Positions 28,667 to 37,428 of a stretch of 64,000 nucleotides of DNA are shown here, piece after piece (the first letter of the stretch is position 1; the number at the start of each line of letters is the position of its first letter). Below the pieces are notes generated by a model. That model was not told the origin of the DNA, searched no databases, and worked only from the letters and a program-made list of their open reading frames with translations. Source of the stretch: Marinomonas spartinae (lineage in GTDB: Bacteria > Pseudomonadota > Gammaproteobacteria > Pseudomonadales > Marinomonadaceae); contig NZ_FLOB01000001.1 of the NCBI RefSeq assembly GCF_900089775.1, forward strand, positions 248,001 to 312,000. Reading direction: 5' to 3'. A program made the translations under genes and the position numbers.

Positions 28667-28706
28667 CCTATTCAAGCCGCTGCAGCGAATACAGCGACTT
28701 GATAGG
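28667..28706. terminator. Hairpin between convergent genes
   Basis: Arms CCTATTCAAG and CTTGATAGG (one bulge) plus an inner GCTG/CAGC pairing lie between the DUF1127 gene and the convergent ABC operon. There is no clear T-run. Confidence 0.35.
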
Positions 28707-28765
28707 GGGTGATAGCTGTATCCGTTCTTTAGAGCATTCGGCTATTTGTTCCTACCTACAATAGA

Positions 28766-29779
28766 TTAGAGATGGCGCATGGCCGACTTATCAATCAAGA
28801 TAGAGAGCTCGCTTCCCACATCGAACAGTCGTTCCGCGTGACGATTGAGTAGATCGACAGTGAGTTCAACATTATTGGCGATTAGCTGGTAACGGATGAT
28901 GGAGCCCAGTAATTGGTGACTTTTGACGGTGGCGGCAATTTTCTCTGAAAATCGCTCATCGTATTGTCGGTTATCCTCAAAGACATAAATCGACTCAGGG
29001 CGAATGGCGAGCGAACCTTGGTAGGATTCTTTAAACAGTTGTTGCGCTTGATCGGCATCCAGCACGTTATATTGCCCCATAAAGCGAGCAGTAAAGTCGG
29101 AGCTTGGTTCGATATAGAGTTTTTCCGGCGGGTCACATTGTATGATTTTACCTTCGTTCATCAAAGCAATACGGTCCGACATGGTCAGGGCTTCTTCTTG
29201 ATCGTGGGTGACGAAGACCGTTGTGAGTTTGAGCTCCCTTTGAATGGCACAGATTTGCTGGCGTAAATGCTTGCGAATACGCGCATCAAGTGCCGATAGC
29301 GGCTCATCTAGTAAGAGCATTTTGGGGCGTACCACCAAGCTGCGGGCTAACGCCACCCGTTGGCGCTGACCGCCTGATAAAGAATGAGGATAACGCTCGG
29401 CAAACTCCCCTAGCTCAACCAGTGCTAGGATGTCATCGACACGCTGTTTGATTTGCTTTGTATCCAGCTTTTGAATGCGCAAACCGAAGGCGACATTTTC
29501 TCTTACCGTGAGGTTGGGAAACAGCGCGTAGCTTTGGAACACCATGCCAATATCTCGTTTTTGAGGGGCAAGGTGAGTGATGTCCTGTTCGCCTAATTGT
29601 ATAGTTCCGTTGTCGACTTGGGTGAGTCCTGCCAAACAGCGTAATAGTGTGGATTTACCACAGCCAGAAGGGCCTAATAGCGTGAAAAACTCGCCGTCTT
29701 GAATGGTTAAATTAATATCAGAGAAGACCGTTTTTTCAGTAAAGCGTTTTGTTAAATGGGAAATGGCAACTGAATTCAT
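28766..29779 (-). CDS. ABC importer ATPase (PotA/PhnT-like)
   Basis: The cytoplasmic ATPase of a substrate-binding-protein-dependent importer, 337 residues. It has Walker A GPSGCGKST, Q-loop Q in VFQSYALFPNLT, the LSGGQRQRVALARS signature, Walker B LLLDEPLSALD and the H-loop TVFVTHDQ. A TOBE-like regulatory domain occupies the last 100 residues. The family (polyamine, iron or aminoethylphosphonate type) fits two permeases with one binding protein. It is the last gene of a five-gene operon. Confidence 0.93.
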   Translation of the reverse strand: MNSVAISHLTKRFTEKTVFSDINLTIQDGEFFTLLGPSGCGKSTLLRCLAGLTQVDNGTIQLGEQDITHLAPQKRDIGMVFQSYALFPNLTVRENVAFGLRIQKLDTKQIKQRVDDILALVELGEFAERYPHSLSGGQRQRVALARSLVVRPKMLLLDEPLSALDARIRKHLRQQICAIQRELKLTTVFVTHDQEEALTMSDRIALMNEGKIIQCDPPEKLYIEPSSDFTARFMGQYNVLDADQAQQLFKESYQGSLAIRPESIYVFEDNRQYDERFSEKIAATVKSHQLLGSIIRYQLIANNVELTVDLLNRHAERLFDVGSELSILIDKSAMRHL

Positions 29780-29789
29780 GGATGACGTC

Positions 29790-30569
29790 CTAACGGTTAA
29801 ATCGAGTGGCTAGCAGTGTCAGTATCAAAGTGATGGAGAAATAGGAAATCACCAATGCTGAAGTAAAATGGCTGCTGTTTTGCTGCATGTTGTAGAGATA
29901 GACCTGTAACGTCTCAAAATTGGCGCCAGCCAGCAGGTTAGCAAAGACAAACTCACCAATTAGGAAAGAGAAGGACAGAAATAAAGACGCCATCAAGCCC
30001 TTACGAATGTTGGGTAAAATCAATTTAAAAAAAGCCTGAGTACTGCTGGCGCCTAATAGACGTGCGGCATCCATGAGGTCATGCACGTTTAGGGCTCGTA
30101 GGTTGTTGTTCACAGCACGATAGATAAAAGGTAGCGCAATGCCCACATAACAACCGACGAGAATCCAAGGAGTACCCGTTAACAGTAATGGGTAATCAGA
30201 ATAAAGCTGCAACAAGCCAACGGATGACACCACAGGGGGGATGGCAAATGGCAGCAGAGTCAAAATGTTCAGCCCAGTATCGAGCTTAGGGTAGTAGTAA
30301 AACACCACAAACACGCAAGGAACAATTAACACGGCACTGAGAATCAGTGTGCCAACGGCCAGTGTCATAGAATGATAGAGTGCCGTGAGAAAGCGTGGAT
30401 CTGTCCAAAGCTGAATGTACCATTTAAAAGTAAAACCAGAGGGCAAAATGGTGGCACCCCATTGATCGCATAGGGAATAGACCAAGGTGGCGAGCAACGG
30501 AATGAGCAACAGAAAATAGATAAAACAAGTGACCGAATAGTGATAAGCCATCGCACGTTTAGTAGACAT
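29790..30569 (-). CDS. ABC importer permease 2 (PhnV/PotC-like)
   Basis: An inner-membrane permease with about six helices, 259 residues. The cytoplasmic EAA-type loop that contacts the ATPase reads LMDAARLLGASSTQAFFKLILPNIRKG, conserved at A-x-x-L-G-A and P. The ATG at 30567-30569 follows AAAGGAGC and overlaps the upstream permease by 11 bases. It would pair with the permease at 30559-31392. Confidence 0.9.
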   Translation of the reverse strand: MSTKRAMAYHYSVTCFIYFLLLIPLLATLVYSLCDQWGATILPSGFTFKWYIQLWTDPRFLTALYHSMTLAVGTLILSAVLIVPCVFVVFYYYPKLDTGLNILTLLPFAIPPVVSSVGLLQLYSDYPLLLTGTPWILVGCYVGIALPFIYRAVNNNLRALNVHDLMDAARLLGASSTQAFFKLILPNIRKGLMASLFLSFSFLIGEFVFANLLAGANFETLQVYLYNMQQNSSHFTSALVISYFSITLILTLLATRFNR

Positions 30570-31392
30570 GGTAGCTCCTTTTAACGAGCCATTGATTAAC
30601 ACAAGTAATAAAAATTAACAGGGACATCAAGATGACCGAAATCGCAGCGGCAAGATTGGGTTGCAGAAATAAATCCCCTGCGACCAAGTTAGCAATGCGC
30701 ACCGTGACCAAATTGTAGTTACCTGAGGTCAGGGTATAAGCCGTTGCATAGGTACCTAAGCCATTGGCTAATAAAATAATGAAGGTGCCTAATAACGCAG
30801 GGCTAAGAACTGGTAGTGCAATATGTTGCCAATAATAGCGGTGAGAAGCCCCTAATAAACTGGCTGCTTCCTCCCAATCAACTTTTAAGGCATCAAACGC
30901 GGGATAAAGTAACAACATGGCAAGCGGAATCTGAAAATAGGTATAGACGACAGACAAGCCTTGAGTACCATACAGATCAAAACTGTTTATCCATCCCCAT
31001 TTACGAAGCATTAAGGTGATTGCCCCGTTAAAGCCCAAGACAATAATGAAAGCAAACGCCAGCGGCACACCCGCGAAGTTACTGGTCATATTGGTAAAAG
31101 CAATCATGATATTGCGTATTTTTCCCTGCATATGGCGGAGCGAAGCACAGCCTATCGTTGCGATGAGCAAACCCGCCACCGCAGAAAAAATCGATACCAA
31201 AAAGCTATGGGTAAAGGCCTGCCGGTAGAATGGCGAACTCACCACTTGCTGATAATTGTCCAGCGACCAATGGCCATCGTTATTGATGAAACTGTTGATA
31301 ACGACCCAAACCAAAGGGGCCAGTTGAAACAGGCCGAGGATGATGAAAAAAGGAATGAACACCAAAAACGGGCGACATAATCGATTATTCAC
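30559..31392 (-). CDS. ABC importer permease 1 (PhnU/PotB-like)
   Basis: A six-helix permease of 277 residues with the EAA loop DWEEAASLLGASHRYYWQ then P-VLSPALLGTF. It starts in a four-base ATGA overlap with the upstream hydrolase gene and ends inside the next permease start, so the operon is tightly coupled. Confidence 0.9.
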   Translation of the reverse strand: MNNRLCRPFLVFIPFFIILGLFQLAPLVWVVINSFINNDGHWSLDNYQQVVSSPFYRQAFTHSFLVSIFSAVAGLLIATIGCASLRHMQGKIRNIMIAFTNMTSNFAGVPLAFAFIIVLGFNGAITLMLRKWGWINSFDLYGTQGLSVVYTYFQIPLAMLLLYPAFDALKVDWEEAASLLGASHRYYWQHIALPVLSPALLGTFIILLANGLGTYATAYTLTSGNYNLVTVRIANLVAGDLFLQPNLAAAISVILMSLLIFITCVNQWLVKRSYHVY

Positions 31393-32204
31393 GGAGTATC
31401 CTTAAGCATGGTTCGGCAGTTCGGCTTGTCATGAGGGAGCTTGAGAATATCGGCGACTAAGCCACACAACTGTGTCTGTTTAGGGCTGGCAAACTTATCA
31501 TGGCTAAACACCTCCCCCATTACAAACAAGGGCACTTGGCGTTCTTCCGGTAGGATACCGCCATGACTATAATCGTTATTCATACCATGATCGGCGGTGA
31601 TGACGATCTGATAGCCCTGTTCCAACCAGCTGGGTAGCCAGTTTGACAAAATGCCATCCGTCATACGCGCTTGATTGCGATATTGCTTGGAATCAAAAGC
31701 GAACTTGTGGCCCGCATCGTCAATATTCATCGGGTGGATCAGGAGCAAATCTGGGTCATAAGTACGGCGCAGATACTCGGCGTCCAAAAATAAGTGATCA
31801 TCTGGATAATGATCTTTGTGATAAAACATCCCGTACTGGATCGGCAACGAAGGTGCACACGTGATGCGATCTCTTACGGGGTCATAAGGGGCATTATTAT
31901 AGAGTTCACTGACCCAATGATAGGCTGCTGCAGCGGTAGTTTTGCCTTGTGAACGGGCCAGATCGAATAAACTGGTCTGATTACTAAGGCGAACCACTTG
32001 ATTGTGCAGTACGCCACTTTCTACCGGCGTGGCTCCTGTTAATAGGCACTCGTAGAGGGGGCGTGAAATCCCAGGCAGCTCACAGGAAATAGTATAGTGA
32101 GTGGCGATATTGGCTTCGGTCAAAGCAAGTAGGTAGCCCATGTGTTCACGGGCTACCAGATCACTTAAACCGTCCAGTACAATATATATGACGCGTCTGG
32201 ACAT
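31389..32204 (-). CDS. Alkaline-phosphatase-superfamily phosphodiesterase/hydrolase
   Basis: A 271-residue enzyme of the nucleotide pyrophosphatase/phosphodiesterase group. It shows the metal Asp in VLDGLSD (residue about 9), the region around the nucleophile (ELPGISRPLYECLLTGATP, then GVLHN), the metal pair in DDAGHKF and the ITADHGMN motif near residue 208. No signal peptide is visible, so it is presumably cytoplasmic. Its place between the binding protein and permease genes of an importer suggests that it cleaves the imported phosphoester or phosphonate. The exact substrate is unknown. Confidence 0.8.
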   Translation of the reverse strand: MSRRVIYIVLDGLSDLVAREHMGYLLALTEANIATHYTISCELPGISRPLYECLLTGATPVESGVLHNQVVRLSNQTSLFDLARSQGKTTAAAAYHWVSELYNNAPYDPVRDRITCAPSLPIQYGMFYHKDHYPDDHLFLDAEYLRRTYDPDLLLIHPMNIDDAGHKFAFDSKQYRNQARMTDGILSNWLPSWLEQGYQIVITADHGMNNDYSHGGILPEERQVPLFVMGEVFSHDKFASPKQTQLCGLVADILKLPHDKPNCRTMLKDTP

Positions 32205-32211
32205 ATTAACC

Positions 32212-33264
32212 TCAGTGTTGGTAAATCATAACTTGGCTTTGCCATTCTTGTGGTAAACGGCTAGAAACATAACGCCATGCTTTGAAGTCTCGAATCGGAT
32301 GAGCATGTTTATACTCAGAGTTAGGCAACAGCTTACTCTTCGCATCTGCAGGCAGCTTGACATCGGTACGGATGGGGCGAGCATAGCCACGGGCTAGGTT
32401 AATTTGCCCAGCATCAGAGAAGATATATTCCCGTGTTAATTTTGCCGCCCATGGGTGAGGAGCGTATTTGTTAATGATAGAAACATAGCCTGAGGTCACC
32501 GAACCATCAGAAGGAATTAACACAGTAAATTTGCTGCGATCAATCTTATCGCGGTAATTCAAGGCGTTGAAATCCCACATAACCCCCACTTCTACTTCAC
32601 CTTTTTCCAGATTGGCAAGGCTCGGTCCATTCGGTGATAGACGACCTTGTTTTGCTAATTCTGCGAAGAATTTTAAGGCGGGTTCGATGTTTTTTTCACT
32701 GCCACCATTAGCGTAGGCACAGGCTAGTATAGCGTTATTGGCTTGTGCTGCCGAACCCACATCCCCAAGGGAAACACGGTAGTGGCCTTTTAATAGATCA
32801 TGCCAGCTATGGGGGATGTTTTTGACTAATTTGTTATTAATAATGAAGGCAATCGTACCTGTGTACCCCATAGCCCAATAACCATCGGGGTCTTTGGCCC
32901 AGTTTGGAATATCGTTCCAAGTGGTGGGTTTATAAGGCAGCAGAATGTTTTTCTGCTTGGCAATTTTGGCAAAGCCAAAACCAATGTCACCGATATCGGC
33001 CGTTGCATGGTGTTTTTCAGAGGCAAAACGCGCGATTTCTTGTGCTGAGCTCATGTCAGTATCTTGATGCTGGATACCATATTTGGTTTTTAAATCTTGC
33101 CACGTTTCTTTCCAGTTAGCCCAGCTATCGGGCATCCCCACACTGACTACTTCGCCTTCTTGCTGGGCTTTTTTTATCAATTCGGGTGGAATGGTCGATG
33201 AGGCAAAGGTTAGTTGGCTACTGAGAACAGCAATAGCGCTGGCGGCAAACATCAGCTTTTTCAT
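32212..33264 (-). CDS. ABC importer substrate-binding protein
   Basis: A periplasmic binding protein of 350 residues of the iron/polyamine/aminoethylphosphonate-like type. The signal peptide starts MKKLMFAASAIAVLSS and is cleaved near TFASS. The ATG at 33262-33264 was chosen because GGAG lies about ten bases upstream; a longer frame adds an unlikely leader. It is first in the operon binding protein, hydrolase, permease, permease, ATPase, so uptake and hydrolysis of one substrate are co-expressed. Confidence 0.88.
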   Translation of the reverse strand: MKKLMFAASAIAVLSSQLTFASSTIPPELIKKAQQEGEVVSVGMPDSWANWKETWQDLKTKYGIQHQDTDMSSAQEIARFASEKHHATADIGDIGFGFAKIAKQKNILLPYKPTTWNDIPNWAKDPDGYWAMGYTGTIAFIINNKLVKNIPHSWHDLLKGHYRVSLGDVGSAAQANNAILACAYANGGSEKNIEPALKFFAELAKQGRLSPNGPSLANLEKGEVEVGVMWDFNALNYRDKIDRSKFTVLIPSDGSVTSGYVSIINKYAPHPWAAKLTREYIFSDAGQINLARGYARPIRTDVKLPADAKSKLLPNSEYKHAHPIRDFKAWRYVSSRLPQEWQSQVMIYQH

Positions 33265-33481
33265 AAGCGTTTTGATCTCCAAGTGGCGTAAGGAAGATAG
33301 GAATAGACAAACAATGTAATAAAATGTAAGTGACAGAATGAAGTCACGACGGTGAAACATTGATGACAGAGCAAAAAGTAGTGACCTACGGGGACACACT
33401 TAACTCTAGAGATTCGCAAAAATAGGTGAGCTCATTCTATTTGTGCGTTATTGATGGGGTGAACATTGTGTTGAGCATAAA

Positions 33482-33515
33482 AAAACGCTGCTCCGATGGG
33501 TCAGAACAGCGTTTT
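33482..33515 (-). terminator. Intrinsic terminator of gabT
   Basis: Arms AAAACGCTG and CAGCGTTTT with a 16-base loop; seven T follow on the minus strand. It lies just after the gabT stop. Confidence 0.8.
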
Positions 33516-33536
33516 GTAGGGTGATCTTATGGGTTA

Positions 33537-34814
33537 TTAAACCAGTTCTTTAAAGCAGCGTTTGAAGATTTCCATACCTTCGTCAATGAGAGTGGTTTCA
33601 ATCGTTAGCGCGGGTAGGAAGCGAATCACGTTGCCGCGAATACCACAAGAAAGCAGTATCAGACCATTTTCTCCTGCTTTAGCAGAGAGTTTTTTAGCCA
33701 GCTCAGGGTAAGGTTTGTTCACATCCCCATCCTGTACGAATTCCACGGCAATCATGGCACCAGCATGGCGAACGTCACCAATGATTTGTGGATATTCTGC
33801 TTGTAGAGCGGTTAGATGCTCAGCAAAGTGTGCCCCAATTTGTTTTGCGCGGTCACACAGTTTTTCTTCTTCGATTGCTTCGAAAACGGCAAGACCTGCA
33901 GCACAACCCACAGGAGAGCCACCGTATGTACCGCCTAGGCCGCCAGGGATCGGTGCATCCATAATGTCCGCTTTACCGACAACAGCTGCCAGTGGGAAGC
34001 CACCAGCGATGCCTTTTGCGGCAGTCATAAGATCGGCTTCGATGCCTGCTTGTTCGTGGCAGAACATGGTACCAGTACGGGCAAAGCCAGCTTGAATTTC
34101 ATCAAGGATTAGCAAAATACCGTGGTCATCACACAGCTTACGCAGTGCTTGTAAGAAACTGGCTGATGCTGGGTAGAAGCCCCCTTCACCTTGTACCGGC
34201 TCGATGATAATCGCCGCCACCCGAGATGGCTCAATATCGCATGTAAAGCGCATTTGAAGGTCAGCAAGTGCTTGCTCTTCAGTAATGCCCAAATACTCAT
34301 TTGGGAAAGGAACATGGTAAATATCGCTTGGGAAAGGACCAAAGCCAATTTTATATGGGTTAACCTTACCCGTTAAGCCCATGGTCATGTTGGTACGTCC
34401 ATGGAAGCCACCGTTGAATGCAATGATGCCAGGACGCCCTGTATAAGCTCGAGCGATTTTCACGCAGTTCTCGACCGCTTCCGCACCGGTGGTGACGAAG
34501 ATAGACTTTTTCGGTGTATTACCAGGCGCTGCCGCATTGAGTTTTTCTGCCAAGGCAACAGCGGATTCATAGGGGCTGACCATCACACAAGTGTGGGTGA
34601 AGCGTTCTAGCTGGGCTTGGACTGCGGCTTTCACTTTCGGGTGATTGTGGCCCGTGTTGACTACCGCAATACCTGCGCCGAAATCAATATGGCGTTTGCC
34701 TTCTACGTCCCAGATTTCTGCGTTTAAAGCTCGGTCAACATACAAAGGGGCCATGTTGCCCTGACCACGAGCAATCGCACTTTCTTTGCGTTTTTGTAAA
34801 TCTGCGTTTTTCAT
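33537..34814 (-). CDS. gabT: 4-aminobutyrate aminotransferase
   Basis: A PLP-dependent class III aminotransferase of 425 residues converting GABA and 2-oxoglutarate to succinate semialdehyde and glutamate. It has TTGAEAVENCVKIARA, the FHGRTNMTMGLTGK loop, the PLP Asp in LILDEIQAGFARTG, and the Schiff-base Lys in TAAKGIAGGFP near residue 268. AAGGTGAAG precedes the ATG. It follows gabD after 120 bases containing a small hairpin at 34856-34878. Confidence 0.94.
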   Translation of the reverse strand: MKNADLQKRKESAIARGQGNMAPLYVDRALNAEIWDVEGKRHIDFGAGIAVVNTGHNHPKVKAAVQAQLERFTHTCVMVSPYESAVALAEKLNAAAPGNTPKKSIFVTTGAEAVENCVKIARAYTGRPGIIAFNGGFHGRTNMTMGLTGKVNPYKIGFGPFPSDIYHVPFPNEYLGITEEQALADLQMRFTCDIEPSRVAAIIIEPVQGEGGFYPASASFLQALRKLCDDHGILLILDEIQAGFARTGTMFCHEQAGIEADLMTAAKGIAGGFPLAAVVGKADIMDAPIPGGLGGTYGGSPVGCAAGLAVFEAIEEEKLCDRAKQIGAHFAEHLTALQAEYPQIIGDVRHAGAMIAVEFVQDGDVNKPYPELAKKLSAKAGENGLILLSCGIRGNVIRFLPALTIETTLIDEGMEIFKRCFKELV

Positions 34815-34855
34815 TTTGTCTTCACCTTTAGAGCATGCTCTACGTTATGTACATA

Positions 34856-34878
34856 AAGCGGTAGCGTCTGTACCGCTT
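34856..34878 (-). terminator. Hairpin between gabD and gabT
   Basis: Perfect eight-base arms AAGCGGTA and TACCGCTT with a seven-base loop; it is followed by TTATG on the minus strand, so termination would be partial at best. Confidence 0.35.
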
Positions 34879-34934
34879 GTTCTTAATTGAGATACAAGTG
34901 AGTTGAGATAAGCCGAGTAGAGTTAAGGAATCCC

Positions 34935-36404
34935 TTACGCCAAGCCGCCCATACACAAGTATTTGATTTCAACGTATTCGTCGATACCGTATTGGGACCC
35001 TTCGCGGCCACTACCGGACTCTTTAACCCCACCAAATGGCGCTACTTCCGTCGAGATAATGCCTTCGTTGATGCCAACCATGCCGTATTCCAAAGCTTCA
35101 GACACACGCCAAATACGACCGATATTTTGAGAATAGAAGTAAGACGCCAAACCAAATGGGGTATTGTTCGCCATGGCAACGGCTTCTTCTTCGGTTTTAA
35201 ATTTAAACAATGGTGCCACTGGACCAAAGATCTCATTGGAGAAGATGTCCATGTCTTCGGTTACGTCAGTTAAAATGGTGGGCTCAAAGAACTGCGTACC
35301 GACCGTGCTGTCTTTTGAACCACCAATCAGCGTTTTTGCGCCTTTTTCAATGGCGTTACTGACTAAGGCTTCCACTTTTTCAATGGCAGCGGCGTTGATC
35401 AAAGGACCAATATTCACGCCCTCGCCAAAACCATCGCCAGTTTTAAAGCTGGCAACACGTTTGGCTAACTTTTCGGCAAACGCCTCGTACACGCCTTCTT
35501 GCACCAAGATACGGTTGGCACAAACACAGGTTTGTCCGGCGTTACGGTATTTAGAGGCAATGGCTCCTTCTACCGCCGCATCTAGGTCGGCATCGTCAAA
35601 GACGATAAAAGGCGCGTTACCACCCAATTCCATTGAAGTACGTTTCACCGTTTGGGCGCACTGAGATAACAGCAATTTGCCAACAGGAGTTGAGCCTGTG
35701 AAAGACAATTTCCGTACCGTAGGATGGCCTGTTAAGACACCACCGATGGCTTTTGCATCTTTGCCGACCACCACATTTAATACACCAGCGGGGATGCCTG
35801 CTTGATGAGCCAGTTCCGCTAGAGCCAAAGCGCACAGAGGTGTTTCGTCAGAAGGCTTAATGACAATGGTACAACCCGCCGCCAACGCAGGGCCGGCTTT
35901 ACGGGTAATCATGGCGATGGGGAAGTTCCAAGGTGTAATCGCCGCGACCACACCAATGCCTTGTTTAATGGTTAAAACACGCTTGTCCTTAGCATAGGTA
36001 GGAATCACATCACCATTTAAACGGCGTGCTTCATCAGCAAACCATTCGATAAAAGAGGCACCATACGCCACTTCCCCTTTTGCTTCTGCTAAGGGTTTGC
36101 CCTGTTCTAAGGTCATCAGTTTAGCGAGGTCATCTTGGTTGTCTAAAATCAGTTGGTTCCAGCGACGTAATAGTGTAGCGCGTTCCTTTGCAGTAAGTGC
36201 TTGCCAACCTTTTAATGCTTTATTGGCGGCTTCTACTGCAGCATTTGTTTCATCAGCACCTAGGTCGGCAACATCGATAAGATGTTGTCCATTTGATGGA
36301 TTGGTAATTGCAAAGGTATTGCCTGATTGTGCGGCAACCCATTCGCCATTGATGTAGGAATGGCTTTTAAGCAATGAAGCTTGGGTTAACTCTACTTGCA
36401 TCAT
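34935..36404 (-). CDS. gabD: Succinate-semialdehyde dehydrogenase (GabD-type)
   Basis: An NAD(P)-dependent aldehyde dehydrogenase of 489 residues. It has TPWNFPIAMITRK, ELGGNAPFIVFDDADLD with the catalytic Glu, the catalytic Cys in NAGQTCVCANR, and EIFGPVAPLFKF. GGAG lies before two adjacent ATG codons at 36399-36404. Beside gabT it should oxidise succinate semialdehyde. Because a hydroxyproline pathway lies next door, it may also serve as the 2-oxoglutarate semialdehyde dehydrogenase that pathway needs; no other candidate is in the window. Confidence 0.93.
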   Translation of the reverse strand: MMQVELTQASLLKSHSYINGEWVAAQSGNTFAITNPSNGQHLIDVADLGADETNAAVEAANKALKGWQALTAKERATLLRRWNQLILDNQDDLAKLMTLEQGKPLAEAKGEVAYGASFIEWFADEARRLNGDVIPTYAKDKRVLTIKQGIGVVAAITPWNFPIAMITRKAGPALAAGCTIVIKPSDETPLCALALAELAHQAGIPAGVLNVVVGKDAKAIGGVLTGHPTVRKLSFTGSTPVGKLLLSQCAQTVKRTSMELGGNAPFIVFDDADLDAAVEGAIASKYRNAGQTCVCANRILVQEGVYEAFAEKLAKRVASFKTGDGFGEGVNIGPLINAAAIEKVEALVSNAIEKGAKTLIGGSKDSTVGTQFFEPTILTDVTEDMDIFSNEIFGPVAPLFKFKTEEEAVAMANNTPFGLASYFYSQNIGRIWRVSEALEYGMVGINEGIISTEVAPFGGVKESGSGREGSQYGIDEYVEIKYLCMGGLA

Positions 36405-36717
36405 GAACTCCAAATTTGGTCGCATGCTGGTGGTTTTATCGAGTGCTAGAACTCAATCGCATATTTCGATAGTAGGTAAAGGCAGGGAGAGAAAAAAGGG
36501 AAAGCTATCAATTCAATGTTTGATATCCTTCAAACATTCATACCAGACTCAAGTAAAATCATTCAAAGAATGAGTACAAAGTGACTGAGCTGTTAGTCAC
36601 TCCTAATAAAAATAATGGATAAATAACTCATAAAAGTGATGCTGATCTCACGTACTTAGTGCTTTTGCGTATAATTAAGCTGATGTTAATAACCATTGGC
36701 TGTGAAGGAGTTGTAAA
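36405..36717. other. Divergent control region of gabD and GntR gene
   Basis: An AT-rich 313-base spacer with no gene. It contains the inverted repeat AATGTTTGA / TCAAACATT at 36515-36538 and presumably the promoters of both flanking genes. Confidence 0.5.
36515..36538. promoter_or_regulatory. Candidate GntR operator
   Basis: Perfect nine-base arms AATGTTTGA and TCAAACATT separated by six bases, midway between gabD and the divergent GntR gene. Confidence 0.4.
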
Positions 36718-37386
36718 TTGGCGTCGAAAAGAGCGGTAGTGCGTCAAAGTTTGCCCGATGTCATAGTGGCGGATCTGCGTCAGCGTATTTTGTCAGGGGA
36801 GCTGTCCGAAGGGGAACTGATTCGCCAAGAGCTGTTGGCAGAAGAGTACGATGTGTCCCGTATGCCCATTCGGGAAGCGCTAAAACGTCTTGATGCCGAA
36901 GGGCTGGTGGTATTTACCAATCACCGTGGAGCCACCGTGACTCAGCATTCTCTGGATGAAATTGCAGAAATTTTTGATGTCCGAATGATGCTGGAAGTGG
37001 ATCTTTTTAGCCGTGCCATTCCTTTAATGAGAGAGGAAAACGTTGCTGAATGTGAGCGTATCCTGAAAGAAATGGAAGCGTCTTATGCATCGGGTGATAT
37101 CGCCGCTTGGGGGCCATTAAACGCTGCCTTTCATGGCGCTCTGTACGTGGCCGCAGAGAGAAAACTGACCAATCAGCTATTGGAACGCGCCAGCTTACAA
37201 TCCAACCGTTATGTGAGCATGCACATCGATCAATTGAACCAATCCCAACATGCCCAGCAAGATCATAGTGATTTATTAATACTGGCTCGCCAAGGCAATG
37301 TCGAAGGCGCTATTGAAAAATTACGCTCCCATATTGCAAACACCAAACGTCAAGTACTAGAGCATATTGCTGCATCCCGTCGTTAA
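36718..37386 (+). CDS. GntR-family regulator (FCD domain)
   Basis: A 222-residue regulator: a winged helix (LSEGELIRQELLAEEYDVSRMPIREAL, residues about 28-55) then an FCD domain with metal-binding Asp/His positions (FDVRMMLE, AFHGALY, DHSDLL). Translation starts at a TTG at 36718, supported by GAAGGAG seven bases upstream and by the absence of another start. It lies between gabD and the hydroxyproline genes, so it probably controls one or both. Confidence 0.88.
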   Translation: MASKRAVVRQSLPDVIVADLRQRILSGELSEGELIRQELLAEEYDVSRMPIREALKRLDAEGLVVFTNHRGATVTQHSLDEIAEIFDVRMMLEVDLFSRAIPLMREENVAECERILKEMEASYASGDIAAWGPLNAAFHGALYVAAERKLTNQLLERASLQSNRYVSMHIDQLNQSQHAQQDHSDLLILARQGNVEGAIEKLRSHIANTKRQVLEHIAASRR

Positions 37387-37412
37387 CCCTTCCCTTATCA
37401 AGGGGAGGTGTT
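37387..37412. repeat. CCCTTCCCTTATCAAGGGGAGG-type hairpin
   Basis: A short C-rich/G-rich inverted repeat between convergent genes (arms CCTTCCCTT and AAGGGGAGG). It is related in sequence to the elements at 56085-56126 and 59130-59180 and may end transcription from both sides. Confidence 0.5.
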
Positions 37413-37428
37413 CTAAATAACTGGCCTG

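Noticed and set aside
35164-35664. 166-codon open frame on the plus strand inside gabD
   Set aside because: Exact antisense of a complete aldehyde dehydrogenase; composition typical of a shadow frame.
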